Shown: positions 36,149 through 46,700 of the stretch, piece after piece | How positions within the stretch are numbered: the stretch's first letter is position 1 | Layout: every line of letters begins with the position of its first letter | DNA from: Antedon mediterranea | Lineage: Eukaryota > Echinodermata > Crinoidea > Comatulida > Antedonidae | Reading direction: 5' to 3' | Length of the DNA: 60,000 bases | Assembly (NCBI RefSeq): GCF_964355755.1 | Contig: NC_092677.1 | Span: 565,001 to 625,000 of the forward strand | Made by a program: the position numbers and the translations under genes | Notes under the pieces: generated by a model | Database searches by the model: none | What the model was told of the DNA's origin: nothing | Seen by the model: only the letters and a program-made list of their open reading frames with translations

Positions 36149-37540
36149 TTGTTATCCATTTTAGTTTATGTCTTACAATGTAAAGACGTGTTGAAAATAA
36201 TTCTTATATATAATTATTGTCTGATGGCTTTAAGTTCAAACAAAATGAAGATTTCATGTTCTTTTAAATCGGTTGTCGGCGGAGCTTGTGGATTCGATAG
36301 AAAAGACCGCAAACAGAGCACTGAAGTCCTACCTTTACAAGCATGCCAGAAGAAAATCGCTGCACACAGATACATGTTTAGGTTTACGGGCATCGATAGT
36401 GAGTGGTACTATTTGTGCAGCAGGGAAATGGAAATAAAAGGCGTGAGTCACATCAACAACATAGAGTATGGAAGCAGGTCCATGAAGGTGCGGATGGCGT
36501 ATGGTGTTGGTGCAGGACAAAATCTACTTTTGAGTAAATTCTATGTGCCTTCGAAGCTACCCAATTTAATTCATAACCAAGATACAACGTCTGATTAAAA
36601 TAAATCAAGTATCATCTATTGCAGTAAAAGCAAGAATACAAGCCAAGACATCTCATGAAGAACAAGCTGATATAAATAACGACGAACAAATAGAAAGAGA
36701 AGAAAGTCCTGGCACCCTCAGCAAACTGTTCTTTTGTCGCGAACAAGGTTGCATTAGGTCATATCAGAGGTACTCTTCCCTAGAGAAACACTTAGATTAT
36801 GAAAATCACAAGAACGCACTAGAACATAAAACACTTTATGACAGGGCAATGAAATTAATCAACACAACTAGAAGAGGGTACTTCTAAAAATCCAGAACCA
36901 ACAAGAACCAACGATTTGCCACGGTTTGACATTGGCCCCAAACTGCAAATGGGCTGGGCGTTAAAGTCCTCTGCAAAAAAAACCCGATTTTCTGTACCAC
37001 AGAAAACCTACCTTATTGATGTTTTTGACGCTGGAGGAGCAGACGGGACAGAAAGCTGATCCATGTCTCACGAGAGATGAGATCGGCCAGGCACAGCGAT
37101 GGTTCACATCTATATAGTAGCAAGACTGAATTTTTAACAGCAGATTGCAAGTTTTTTCTCACACTTGGCTAAAAAAAGGAGGACAGATGCAGCCGTTCAT
37201 GATGATGATGATGACGAAGATGATGATTACGATAGTAATGAAGATGGTGACAAAGTCGAAGAAAATGGAGACGATTCAAAAACGGAAAAGGAAAGAGAAA
37301 TTCAACTTTTGTCGCAAACCGTACTGGACACAATAGGCTTGCAGCATCCAATAATGTTTGAAAGCATAATATTTGTGAACTGAAAGCTCAAGAAAAACTC
37401 TCCAGATTCTCTTTGCCAATGTTGCAAGAAATGTGTACTTCTCTTGAACTTGATACCACAGATATAACCATAAAGCGCAAGAATCCATACATTGATTTGC
37501 TGGGAAAGATGGTTTCCATGTGCAGTTGCTCGAGTGATTA
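36149..37540 (+). pseudogene. decayed C2H2-type zinc-finger protein of the long-TIR element
   Basis: Plus strand. The longest frame (36149-36598) contains FRFTGIDSEWYYLCSREMEI and is followed, across frame changes, by LFFCREQGCIRSYQRYSSLE then KHLDYENH (a C2H2 finger near 36,730), DIGPKLQMGWALKSSAKKTR and TYLIDVFDAGGADG near 36,930-37,045, SHLAKKRR (37,155), an Asp/Glu-rich run (37,197-37,300) and LPMLQEMCTSLELDTTDIT then KRKNPYIDLLG (37,420-37,505). The GWALK to DPCLTRDEIGQ block is, from memory, conserved in many uncharacterised invertebrate proteins. At least three frame breaks. Confidence 0.5.
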
Positions 37541-37554
37541 AGGTAGCAATGAAG

Positions 37555-37918
37555 GTTTTTTATTTATTTATTCGACTTCTCACTAACTCAGTTAGTAAAG
37601 GATCTGGACCAACAGGTGGTAAACACCTCTAAAACGGCCCAGTCCCAATTTGCACAGTGGCTGTGTGTGACAGTGGCTGTGTTTGTGTGGACTAGTACAC
37701 CGGGGTAACCCCCTACTCGTCTCGAAAGATGTACTAGGTTCTTTAAAGTGCGCATGAGCTATGTGTACACTGGACCTACGGTTTATAGTCCTTATCCGAG
37801 AAGACTCGTTCTACCACCAGAACCATGGAGCGAGTGAGCCTCGAACCCTTGCCGATGTTATGGCTACTTAATTACGGTTCCACTGTCTTAACCGCTCGGC
37901 CACTCACTCACTCATAAG
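37555..37918 (-). mobile_element. tRNA-derived SINE
   Basis: On the minus strand it starts GTGGCCGAGCGGTTAAGACA (A-box, near 37,905) and continues to GGTTCGAGGCTCACTC (B-box, near 37,840), a Leu/Ser-tRNA-like polymerase III promoter. The tRNA-unrelated body extends to about 37,560. It is not a functional tRNA because the acceptor stem does not close. Confidence 0.7.
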
Positions 37919-38960
37919 GTAAAAAATAAGGTAAAACTATGTCTGTAAGAATTCTTTAAAATAACAATTTAATATGTGGGACGATTCTGTAAATTTTTAA
38001 TAAAGCGAAGGGATGAAACAATGGTTTACAAGTTTACAAACAATGTATTGTTTAGGCTACGAATTATATCGGAACGTTATCGGATGTCACCATTCTACTC
38101 ATTTGCATAACAACAGAGTTCAGTGAACATTTGCGTTAACGTACTTGCTCGTTTTGATTTCGCGCTTCGACGGGAAGTGTAGAACGCAACGCATGTGTAG
38201 CGCACGCAACATACGCCACACGTATTAAAACAAATCATGGGTTTATAGAGACTAAGCCTAGCCAGGCATGTTTAATCATGTTTTGGTTAACGTTTTCATT
38301 TACGCTATTTAAAAAAAATAAGGTTCTCGACGCACGTAACTAAAGTTTTTCGTAATGCTTGCGCACGCACAGCAAGTTGTTTACAAAGTGGGCGAAGCTT
38401 GGAAAATAGCGTTAACATGCTTGTGCGAATACTCCCTATATGAGAAGATAAGAACATTATGTTATATATACGCGCACGTCAAAGGGAACACTTTGTTGAT
38501 AAAAAATAAACTGCGCATGCGCGCGTATAGTGCAAAAAATAATAATATTATTATTATTATATTATAATAATAATAAGAATAAATTCACCTAGTGGAAAAT
38601 ATAACAGGTGATGAAGCTAAGCGAGTTATTGGTTATTTTAAGAGGACGATGATGTGTTCACTTCTTGAACAGTCTGCATAACCTGTTTTAATTGAAATTT
38701 TTTATGGCATGCCAATCTATGTTTTTTATATATATATATATATTTTATCTGTATTTTATTGTTAACCGTTTTTGATGTTGTATTGTTTTATGTTTCAAAC
38801 CTGTTAGTGGCGGTATTTATCGCTGTTGGTTTTGATTGAATAAAATAAAAAAAAAATAAAATAATATTGAGCTCAGATAGTAATTGCTTAATTTCATGGG
38901 TCAGTCGTTTAAATTTGAATAGAAATTTATTTTTAGATGTTTTTATATTAAAACGTAATT
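37919..38960. other. inner sequence of long-TIR element, no gene
   Basis: AT-rich with a (TTA/ATT)n palindromic stretch at 38,540-38,575, a (TA)n run near 38,729 and AAATAAAATAAAAA near 38,840. No motif-bearing frame. Confidence 0.4.
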
Positions 38961-39629
38961 CCAAATTATTCAGGACCTTTCAGTTTACCTTTAAAGTTTG
39001 TTTCTCGTAGTAAAATTTACCTTAAATCTGTAAATAGAGAACAATAGGTACATCTGATTGATCTTGCCGACAGATAAAATCTTTGAATTTCTAACAACTT
39101 TGTGGCTCTGGCGCAGAGCGGAAAATAGTTTCCCCAAATTGTTTTTACTTGATTCATAAATATTAGTATCTAAACAGTAGATTGACGATTTTTTTATTTT
39201 AAAAAAATTCGTCGCACATGAAAAAAAACGCGTTTGTTTTTACCCTACTTTTTAAGAGTTTTATATATGCTAATTAGTAATTAATTAGTAAAAATATTAG
39301 AATTTCATTAAATTTTTTGAAATTTACTAAATTATTGTCAAGATGCTAGTTAACGTAAGTGTAAAATATTAAAACGCTAGGTTGCAAAATTTGGCTTCCA
39401 GAGGCTGTTAAACTTAATGTAAATTATACACCAAAAATTAACAAAATTGGCCGAAAATCGTTATTTTTCGATTTTCTCGAAAACTAAGCGATATTTTACC
39501 AAACAAACTACACATCAGGTTTACTTACATCAAGGTCTACCAATGTGCAAAATATGAGCCAATTCGAAATTTTGACCCTTGCCACTAAATTACGAATATG
39601 TCTGATTTTTGGTGACAAGCACTCTTAAT

Positions 39630-39965
39630 TGGTATAGTGGTTTTGGCTAAAACTTTTGACATAATGCTATTCTTAACATCTAAATGAAATGGTTTGTAGT
39701 AGGCCTGCTAGCTCAGCGCATCAGTGGCATGATTTCATAATGGTTATGTTACTGGTGCTTAATATGGGGATTTTTATATTCTAATTAAAAACAATTATTT
39801 TGTTTGCATTGCATTGCAGTTGATCATGGAAAAATATAAATTGTTACGGTACTCTGTATCTTAACACAAACATTAATATGAAATGACATTTATAATTAAA
39901 TAAAGAACTCATAACAGCAGTGGGAAATTAATTACTGAAATCATTTTAGGAAAAATCTAAATGAA
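39630..39965 (+). repeat. dispersed repeat, inverted copy at 55,515-55,880
   Basis: Shares GGCCTGCTAGCTCAGCGCAT, CACTGGTGCTTAATATGGGG-like and GATCATGGAAAATATAAATTG-like text with the complement of 55,515-55,880. TAGCTCAGCGCATCAGTGG resembles a tRNA A-box, so it may be a SINE. A weaker relative follows to about 40,200. Confidence 0.7.
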
Positions 39966-40454
39966 CTAAGTTGGTATAGTCCTGATCATTGATTGATTTA
40001 ATAATGTTTACTGGTGTTAAATAATATTGTGATTTTGATATTCTAACCAATATATTTAATAGATTTTTCTTTCTTTATCATTGCAGTAAACCATAGAAAA
40101 AATATTGTTTTGTTGTATCTTGATGCATAAATTGATAGAAACGCGTAATTACATCAGATAACAGCAGGGGAAAATTAATTAAATAATATCTATAGGCCTA
40201 TAGTATAAATTTCGAAGTAGCTTCCATACCCTTAAGTCAGGGGATCACCAGTTTGCTTTTAAAAGTCAACACTCAACGGATACTTGTATCTTTGTTTTTA
40301 AGCAGATAGTGGATTACTATAATAGGAATGGGAGCCCCGTATTTACTTGTTTTCTCGACGTACGTCGACAGGAAACTAGGCTTTACAGTTAAAAATGGCA
40401 TTATGTTAGCGGTTTCAGCAAAAACCTACGGGGCGCCGTTTGGGACATTGCTAA

Positions 40455-40978
40455 TTTTGTCGAAATATTACAATTTTGTCTACACATAATTAATTTTGTC
40501 AATACAAAATTCATTTTGTCAACACAAAATTCATTTTGTATTGACAAAATTCATTTTGTGTTGACAAAATTTATTCTGTGTGGACAAAATAAATTTTTTC
40601 TTGACAAAATTCATTTTGTCTCGACAAAATTAATTCTGTGTAAACAAAATTCTTTCTGTGTACACAAAATTAATTCTGTGTTGACAAAATTAATTCTGTG
40701 TAGACAAAATTCATTCTGTAACGACAAAATTCATTTTGTGGCAACAAAATTTATTCTGTAACGACAAAATTCATTTTGTGTAGACAAAATTAATTCTGTG
40801 TGGACAAAATTAATTCTGTGTAGACAAAATTCATTCTGTAACGACAAAATTAATTCTGTGTGGACAAAATTAATTCTGTGTGGACAAAATTTATTCTGTG
40901 TAGACAAAATTCATTCTGTGAAGACAAAATGAATTTTTTTGCAACAAAATTCATTTTTGTCGCGACAAAATAAATTTT
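40455..40978 (+). repeat. 20-bp minisatellite, left arm
   Basis: About 25 units of the form GACAAAATTAATTCTGTGTG/A. The core ACAAAATTCATTTTGT is itself a near palindrome. Units vary at the central AT and the GTGTAG/GTAACG spacer. Confidence 0.85.
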
Positions 40979-40985
40979 GTTAGCC

Positions 40986-41049
40986 GAGCCTACTCAAGCG
41001 TGGGACAAAACGTTTTTTAAAACATTTTGTCCCACGCTTGAGTAGGCTC
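40986..41049. repeat. near-perfect 25-bp-arm hairpin
   Basis: GAGCCTACTCAAGCGTGGGA continuing CAAAA at 40986 pairs exactly with TTTTGTCCCACGCTTGAGTA continuing GGCTC ending 41049; spacer about 14 bp. Confidence 0.88.
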
Positions 41050-43234
41050 CGTTTTAATATTTAAATTAGAAGGCGGAGTTTAAACGTGAAAAGGGCAAGA
41101 CAGGGTGAAGCTATCTTTGACATTTGTTATTGGTTAAGTTATTATGGCTGAGCATGCCTCCGTCTCTATTGCTATCATATTAATCTATTTTATTATCAGG
41201 GAACCCCTGAAAATATCAGATATGATCAGTATTCATACTTTGACAATTTAATATCTACGTCGTCAGTAATAATTATTATTATAATGTATTCTATATTAAA
41301 AATCGGAAAATGGTTTTCATTAGAGCCCTGCTTATTACTTAAGTAAAATTGTAGTAATGGGGCTATTTAATATTTTGTCGTTTAAAATATTATTTATTAA
41401 TCTTATAAAATGTATATACTTTATTTTAAAATTAAAGATGTATTGTCTCCTAAAATCATGAAAAATAAAGAATAGGCCATTATGCAGTTTTAATGAAGTT
41501 GTTCACTTCCATAAGAAAAAAAAACGGGAAAAAATTATTTCAACTATAAAAAGACAAAATAAACAGTTAAATTACCCAAAAACTCATTGGCTTCCAGACA
41601 ATTTGACAATTTTTTGCTTTAAATTACAGTTTTTTCAGGTAAATCATTTTTTTTCAGACCCAATTTTTTGTGAAAGTGAATAACTATTATGTGACATTAA
41701 AATAACATATTCAACAAAAAGATTAAAAAAAACATTTTTTTCAGGGGACAATATATCTTTAAGATAATAATAATCATTGCAGAAATAATGATGCTGAAAG
41801 CTGTCCGTTATTTGAAAAAAAAAAAACATTTAAAGAACTGACTACAAAAGATTGCTCACGTTAGTTTTATTATAACAATCATCCACCCTGCGAAACCTAA
41901 TAACCTTTAACCTACAGTAGTAAGTAGGCCAGGTAGCCTACGTTGGCTAGGTTCAAGATTACGCAAGTTGTCTAGGACCTCTTCAGGTAAAGGTTCAATA
42001 ATGGGGCTATTCGATTCGATTCGAACATTCGATGTAAAATATCAACACCCCAGACAGTGTAATAATGACCTTTCCAGACCGAAAACCATTCTGCCCGAAA
42101 TTACAATACTTTCTCGATACAACTCCATATTTTATTAGTGGAAAATGCATTTTTATTTAACATCAATCTTATCAAGCCAGGCAAAGACTGAATACGTACA
42201 TTAAAAGTACAAAGAACAATGTAAACCTATAAACAATTATTTGCAATTACCAATGTATAATAAATAAAATCAATCATGGAGAAGGTGGAAAGATTATATA
42301 CACTGCCATGGGAATGGATACTTGAGTGGCGCCATATGTCAGTTGTGTGAACACCCATATAACTATTTGGTCAAAGTTGAATTATATCTTTCGAGGGTGT
42401 AAATATATAATAATATGCAACCGAGAGTAAAATTAATAGTTAAACGTAAATTTGAAATTAAATTTAACTTTTTAACGACAATTTGCAATATCATAATCTA
42501 TATGGCGCGTACCAAACTGTCATTTATTTAGGCAACTAAAATATCTTAGTTTTTAATAGATGTAGTTAGTTTACAATATAGATCTTAGGTTCCAATAGAG
42601 ATATATCCCTGTTATAACCAAGATATCTTTTCAATATAGATATCTCTATTATTCCAATTAGAGACAATTAATATATGTCTTAAGAGATATATCATAGTTT
42701 TGTTCCCTTGAGTTAGGCCTATTAGCAATTTAGTATTCCTATCCAAATAAACTTGGTAGGCCTATATAGACGACGCAATTCCCATAAGAATAAATAGGCC
42801 TATACTAACTATTATATTAAAATAAATGTATTAACTAAAATCATTTCATTACTACTCAACTTATCAGATGTTATCGTAAATAGTGTTGTCATTTTCTTTA
42901 TCAATATTATCGGTATCGATATAAATCTTCAACCATCTTTAATATTTATTACCAAAATTGGTAGGCATATAGGGCTACCCGGGAGGGCTACGTGTTCCGT
43001 TTTGCTGAATCGGAATTAATTTTAAGTATACAATAATATTGTTATACGTCAGTATAAACTGTACTTGTACTCGACGCAAAGTATTCAAGTTCACCGGTGT
43101 AGAGGAGGTCGTAAAATGATATTCGCGAGCTGTTTGATCGTAGGCCTATAACTGTCAATCTTCGAGTTTCCAATAACAACCCCGCCTTCTAATTTAAATG
43201 TTAAAACGTTTTGTCCCACGCTTGAGTAGGCTCG
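41050..43234. other. core of the fold-back element, no gene
   Basis: AT-rich; 41,560-41,760 matches the dispersed repeat at 19,190-19,370; 42,560-42,700 is rich in AGATATAT-like simple sequence. No coding frame with motifs. Confidence 0.4.
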
Positions 43235-43598
43235 GCTAACAAAATTTATTTTGTCGCGACAAAATAAATTTTTTTGCAACAAAATGAATTTTGTCTACAC
43301 AGAATTAATTTTGTCTACACAGAATGAATTTTGTCTACACAGAATAAATTTTGTCTACACAGAATACATTTTGTCGCCACAAAATGAATTTTGTCCACAC
43401 AGAATTAATTTTGTCTACACAGAATTAATTTTGTCCACACAGAATTAATTTTGTTTACACAAAATGAATTTTGTCGTTACAGAATGAATTTTGTCGCCAC
43501 AAAATGAATTTTGTCGTTACAGAATGAATTTTGTCTACACAGAATTAATTTTGTCAACACAGAATTAATTTTGTCTACACAGAAAGAATTTTGTTTAA
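43235..43598 (-). repeat. 20-bp minisatellite, right arm
   Basis: About 18 units of AATTTTGTCTACACAGAATT type, inverse of the left arm, ending about 70 bp upstream of the start codon of gene A. Confidence 0.85.
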
Positions 43599-43667
43599 GT
43601 TATCTAAACATCGTTAACGTTACATTTTGTCCCCACTTAAGATACACGAGTAATTGAATTGTGGATA

Positions 43668-43713
43668 ATGCTATCAAGGCAGGATATTTATTTGCATCTC
43701 TTTCTTTTATGCT
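43668..43713 (+). CDS. gene A exon 1: signal peptide
   Basis: ATG at 43668 opens MLSRQDIYLHLFLLC, followed by T|GTAAGT (phase 1). Joined to exon 2 it reads FLRKCSAVTV. Gene B has the same exon with one residue changed (R to K). The region from about 43,605 to here matches the 5' flank of gene B. Confidence 0.78.
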
Positions 43714-46700
43714 GTAAGTATAATCGAATATGGTCCAATTTGTATTTTTTTTTATAACATTAACAATTGAATACTGGTATACTTTAATGTATAATGTTGT
43801 ACAGTAGTTTAAAACATAATTTTTACAAATACTAATAGATCACAGCATTTTCCTCAATATACAATTGTGGAAAGTTGCCCATATCGGGTTGTTAAAATAA
43901 AATTAATCAATTTATTGGTTGATCAACCATTACTTTTTTGTTTAACAAAATTCAGTCTTACGAAAATGTTCTGCAGTAACAGTGACTGCTGATGACATAG
44001 ATGTAGCTGAAGGATCTGAAGCAAGAATAACATGTAACATTGTACCAGCTAGCAGTGGAGCCGTTCCTGTTGTAACATGGTATAATGTTACCAATGCGGC
44101 AAATGATTTAATAGCATCTTATCAGATAGCCTGGGTGCAGTACAAATTTTGCGGGAAAAAAGTATAGGAAAATTTTTTTCTTTTTTTTCTGATAGAGTAT
44201 ACCATATAGAATGTCAGAAAAAAAATCCCCATCCCAGGGTCTTGGGGAAAATTTTTTACGGCACTTTTAAATTTTGGCCTATATAACACACACAAATGCC
44301 TATTAACACACACAAATACCTATATATAGGGGATAGGGAAAACCAATTCACGTTTTTTTTAACTTGGAGTTGTGTTATGATTATTAAAATTAGCTGAGGC
44401 TTACTTTAATAACTACTTATCATAGTAGTTGATAAATCGAGTCGATAACAATGACATCATCATGCCAGAATCCAATATGGCGTCCAATTTGGCGGAAAAA
44501 AACAGGGTATTGCTAAACCCCCGCAAACCCCTGGAAACCTCCAAAATAACATAGCAAACCCCCACCGAACCAACATAAAAGTGATTGAATCATGTAGTGT
44601 ACGACCCACTGGGTACATCCATGAAAAAAAAAATTAAATTTCTACTGTTAACTACTTATTTTTGGGTCAAAACATCATATTTTGGTCAAAAATGATTGCT
44701 AAACCCTGCAAACCTCCAAAAAAACATAGCAAACCCCACCGAACCAACATAATAAAAGTGATTGAATCATGTAGTGTACGACCCACTGGGTATATCCATG
44801 TTTTAAAAAAAAAAAATTTCTACTGTTAACTACTTATTTTTGGGGTAAAACATCATTTTTGGGTAAAAAATGATTGCTAATTTTTAACCAAAAAATGACG
44901 TTTTATCCCAAAAATAAGTAGTTAACAGTAGAAATTTTAATTTTTTTTTACATGGACATACCCAGTGGGGTGTACACTCCATGATTCAATCACTTTTATG
45001 TCGGTTCGGTGGGGTTTTCTATGTGTTTTTTGGAGGTTTCCAGGGGTTTGCGGGAGTTTAGCAATACCCTATTTTTCCCGCCAAATCGGACGCCATATTG
45101 GATTCTGGCATGATGATGTCATCGTATCGACTTGATTCATCAACTACTATGAGAAGTAGTTATTAAAGTAAGCCTCTACTAATTTTAATCATTAAAACAC
45201 AACTGCAAGTAACAAAAACTGTTAATTGATTTTCCCTATCCCCTATATATAGGTATTTGTGTATGTTAATAGGAATTTGTGTGTGTTATATAGGCCAAAA
45301 TTTAAAAGTGCCATAAAAAATTTTCCCCAAGACCCTGGGATGGGGATTTTTTTCTGACATTCTATATGGTATACTCTATTAGAAAAACAAAAAAAAAATT
45401 TTCCTATACTTTTTTCCCGCAAATGTGTATAATAATTGTTCTGCACCCAGGCTAAGAGTGGATTTGGAACAGTAGAACCTGGATACAGTGACAAATTTAG
45501 TGTTGAAAATGACATTACTCTTGTAATTACCAACACTCTCAGAAGTGATAGTGGAACATATCAATGTAGTGTCAATTTAGTTGGAGATAGTCCATCATCT
45601 GATAATGATATATGCACTCTGACTGTAAATTGTGAGTAAATCTTTTATTTTTTATCCATGGGTACGCTTACTTAAAAACGCAGTAGTGTCAGATTTTCAG
45701 AAAAAAACCTAATTACGAATAACTTTAATCCCACCTTTTTAATTTCCATTTTCTTTAGTTTTTTCTCATCTTTTTTCTGTTGATTGTTCAGCGCTTAGAG
45801 GCGTCCTGCATTTTGCGCTATAGTAAATTGAACATTATTATTATTATTATAACTTGGATAAGTACCATGGTTGAGGGGTAAAAGTTCATACTCCACTCAA
45901 ATTCATCTGGATTCTTTCCTGCCTGGACTACGTATTGCATAGGCTTAAACTTCGCGATTTATTATATCGTCTACAAAGCAAACTACAACTCAACTAGTGC
46001 TGATTGTTATACGACCGTCTAAAATACTATTTTATATACAAAAAAGTGCTGTAACTGAGTTTTTTCTAAAGCTTTACTTAATTTGAACAACATAATCTTG
46101 ATCGTCAAGGTTCAAATCCAAACGCGGTCGTCACACCTAAGCAAGCACAAACAATGGCATTGTCACCAAATGATAGCGCTGACTTGATTGAATTATTTCA
46201 ATCAATGAAATCGTCCCCGGTATTATCACCGGTTTCTCCAGATCCTGTTTACAACAACTCAACGAAATCGCCTCCGATACTGTCACCGGTCTCTATTACA
46301 CAAAATCCAGTTAAAAATAAACTTGAACAATATCTTGTGGAAGAAAGAGGCACAATAGAATGTATAGCAGGGTGTGATTCAACAGGAAAAAACGAAAACA
46401 CAATAGCATGTACTCTTTGTTCAAAGCAGTACCACAGGACATGTGCAGACGCAAAAGGAAAAAAAGGCCCATGGATATGCTTAGTGTGCAAACGTATTCC
46501 TAGCATACTATCAACTCTAACAGAGACTATCTTAGTATTTGACCAACGTTTAAGATATATTGATGAAAGGCTGACCAAAAAGAAACCTGATTCAACCAAT
46601 GAAGTGACCAAGACCCAGGAAAAAAAACAACTTCTCATAAACAGTGAGTCAATGAAAAAAGAAATAGAATGTCTGCGACATGAACTAAAAGAAAGTAACA

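Larger units (their letters stand above)
35168..39627. mobile_element. 4.46-kb element with about 640-bp terminal inverted repeats
   Basis: Left arm 35,168-35,800 and right arm about 38,960-39,627 are inverted copies: shared TGGCAAGGGTCAAAATTTCG, CGAAAAATAACGATTTTCGG on one arm against its complement on the other, and TACCTATTGTTCTCTATTTA. Some distance inside the arms are a decayed zinc-finger gene (36.1-37.5 kb) and a SINE (37.6-37.9 kb). Superfamily unknown; no DDE transposase seen. Confidence 0.75.
40422..43603. mobile_element. 3.2-kb fold-back element with ACAAAAT minisatellite arms
   Basis: Arms of about 600 bp are inverted copies: an array of 20-bp units, then the TAGCCGAGCCTACTCAAGCG block and a CGCCTTCTAATTTAAA block (41,060 against 43,185). 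Comparison with gene B places the right junction near 43,603, inside the 5' flank of gene A. Same architecture as the 20181-22535 element but unrelated sequence. No transposase found. Confidence 0.65.

Noticed and set aside
37145-37336. Methionine/lysine-rich frame and its histidine-rich antisense
   Set aside because: They are frame shadows of the Asp/Glu-rich run in the zinc-finger relic.
37840-37910. Possible tRNA gene on the minus strand
   Set aside because: A- and B-box present but the acceptor stem does not close and a long body follows; called a SINE instead.
40455-40978. Regular 20-bp repeats with variable spacers, CRISPR-like at first glance
   Set aside because: Units are contiguous, AT-palindromic and mirrored at 43.2-43.6 kb; there are no unique spacers of constant length and the context is animal DNA.
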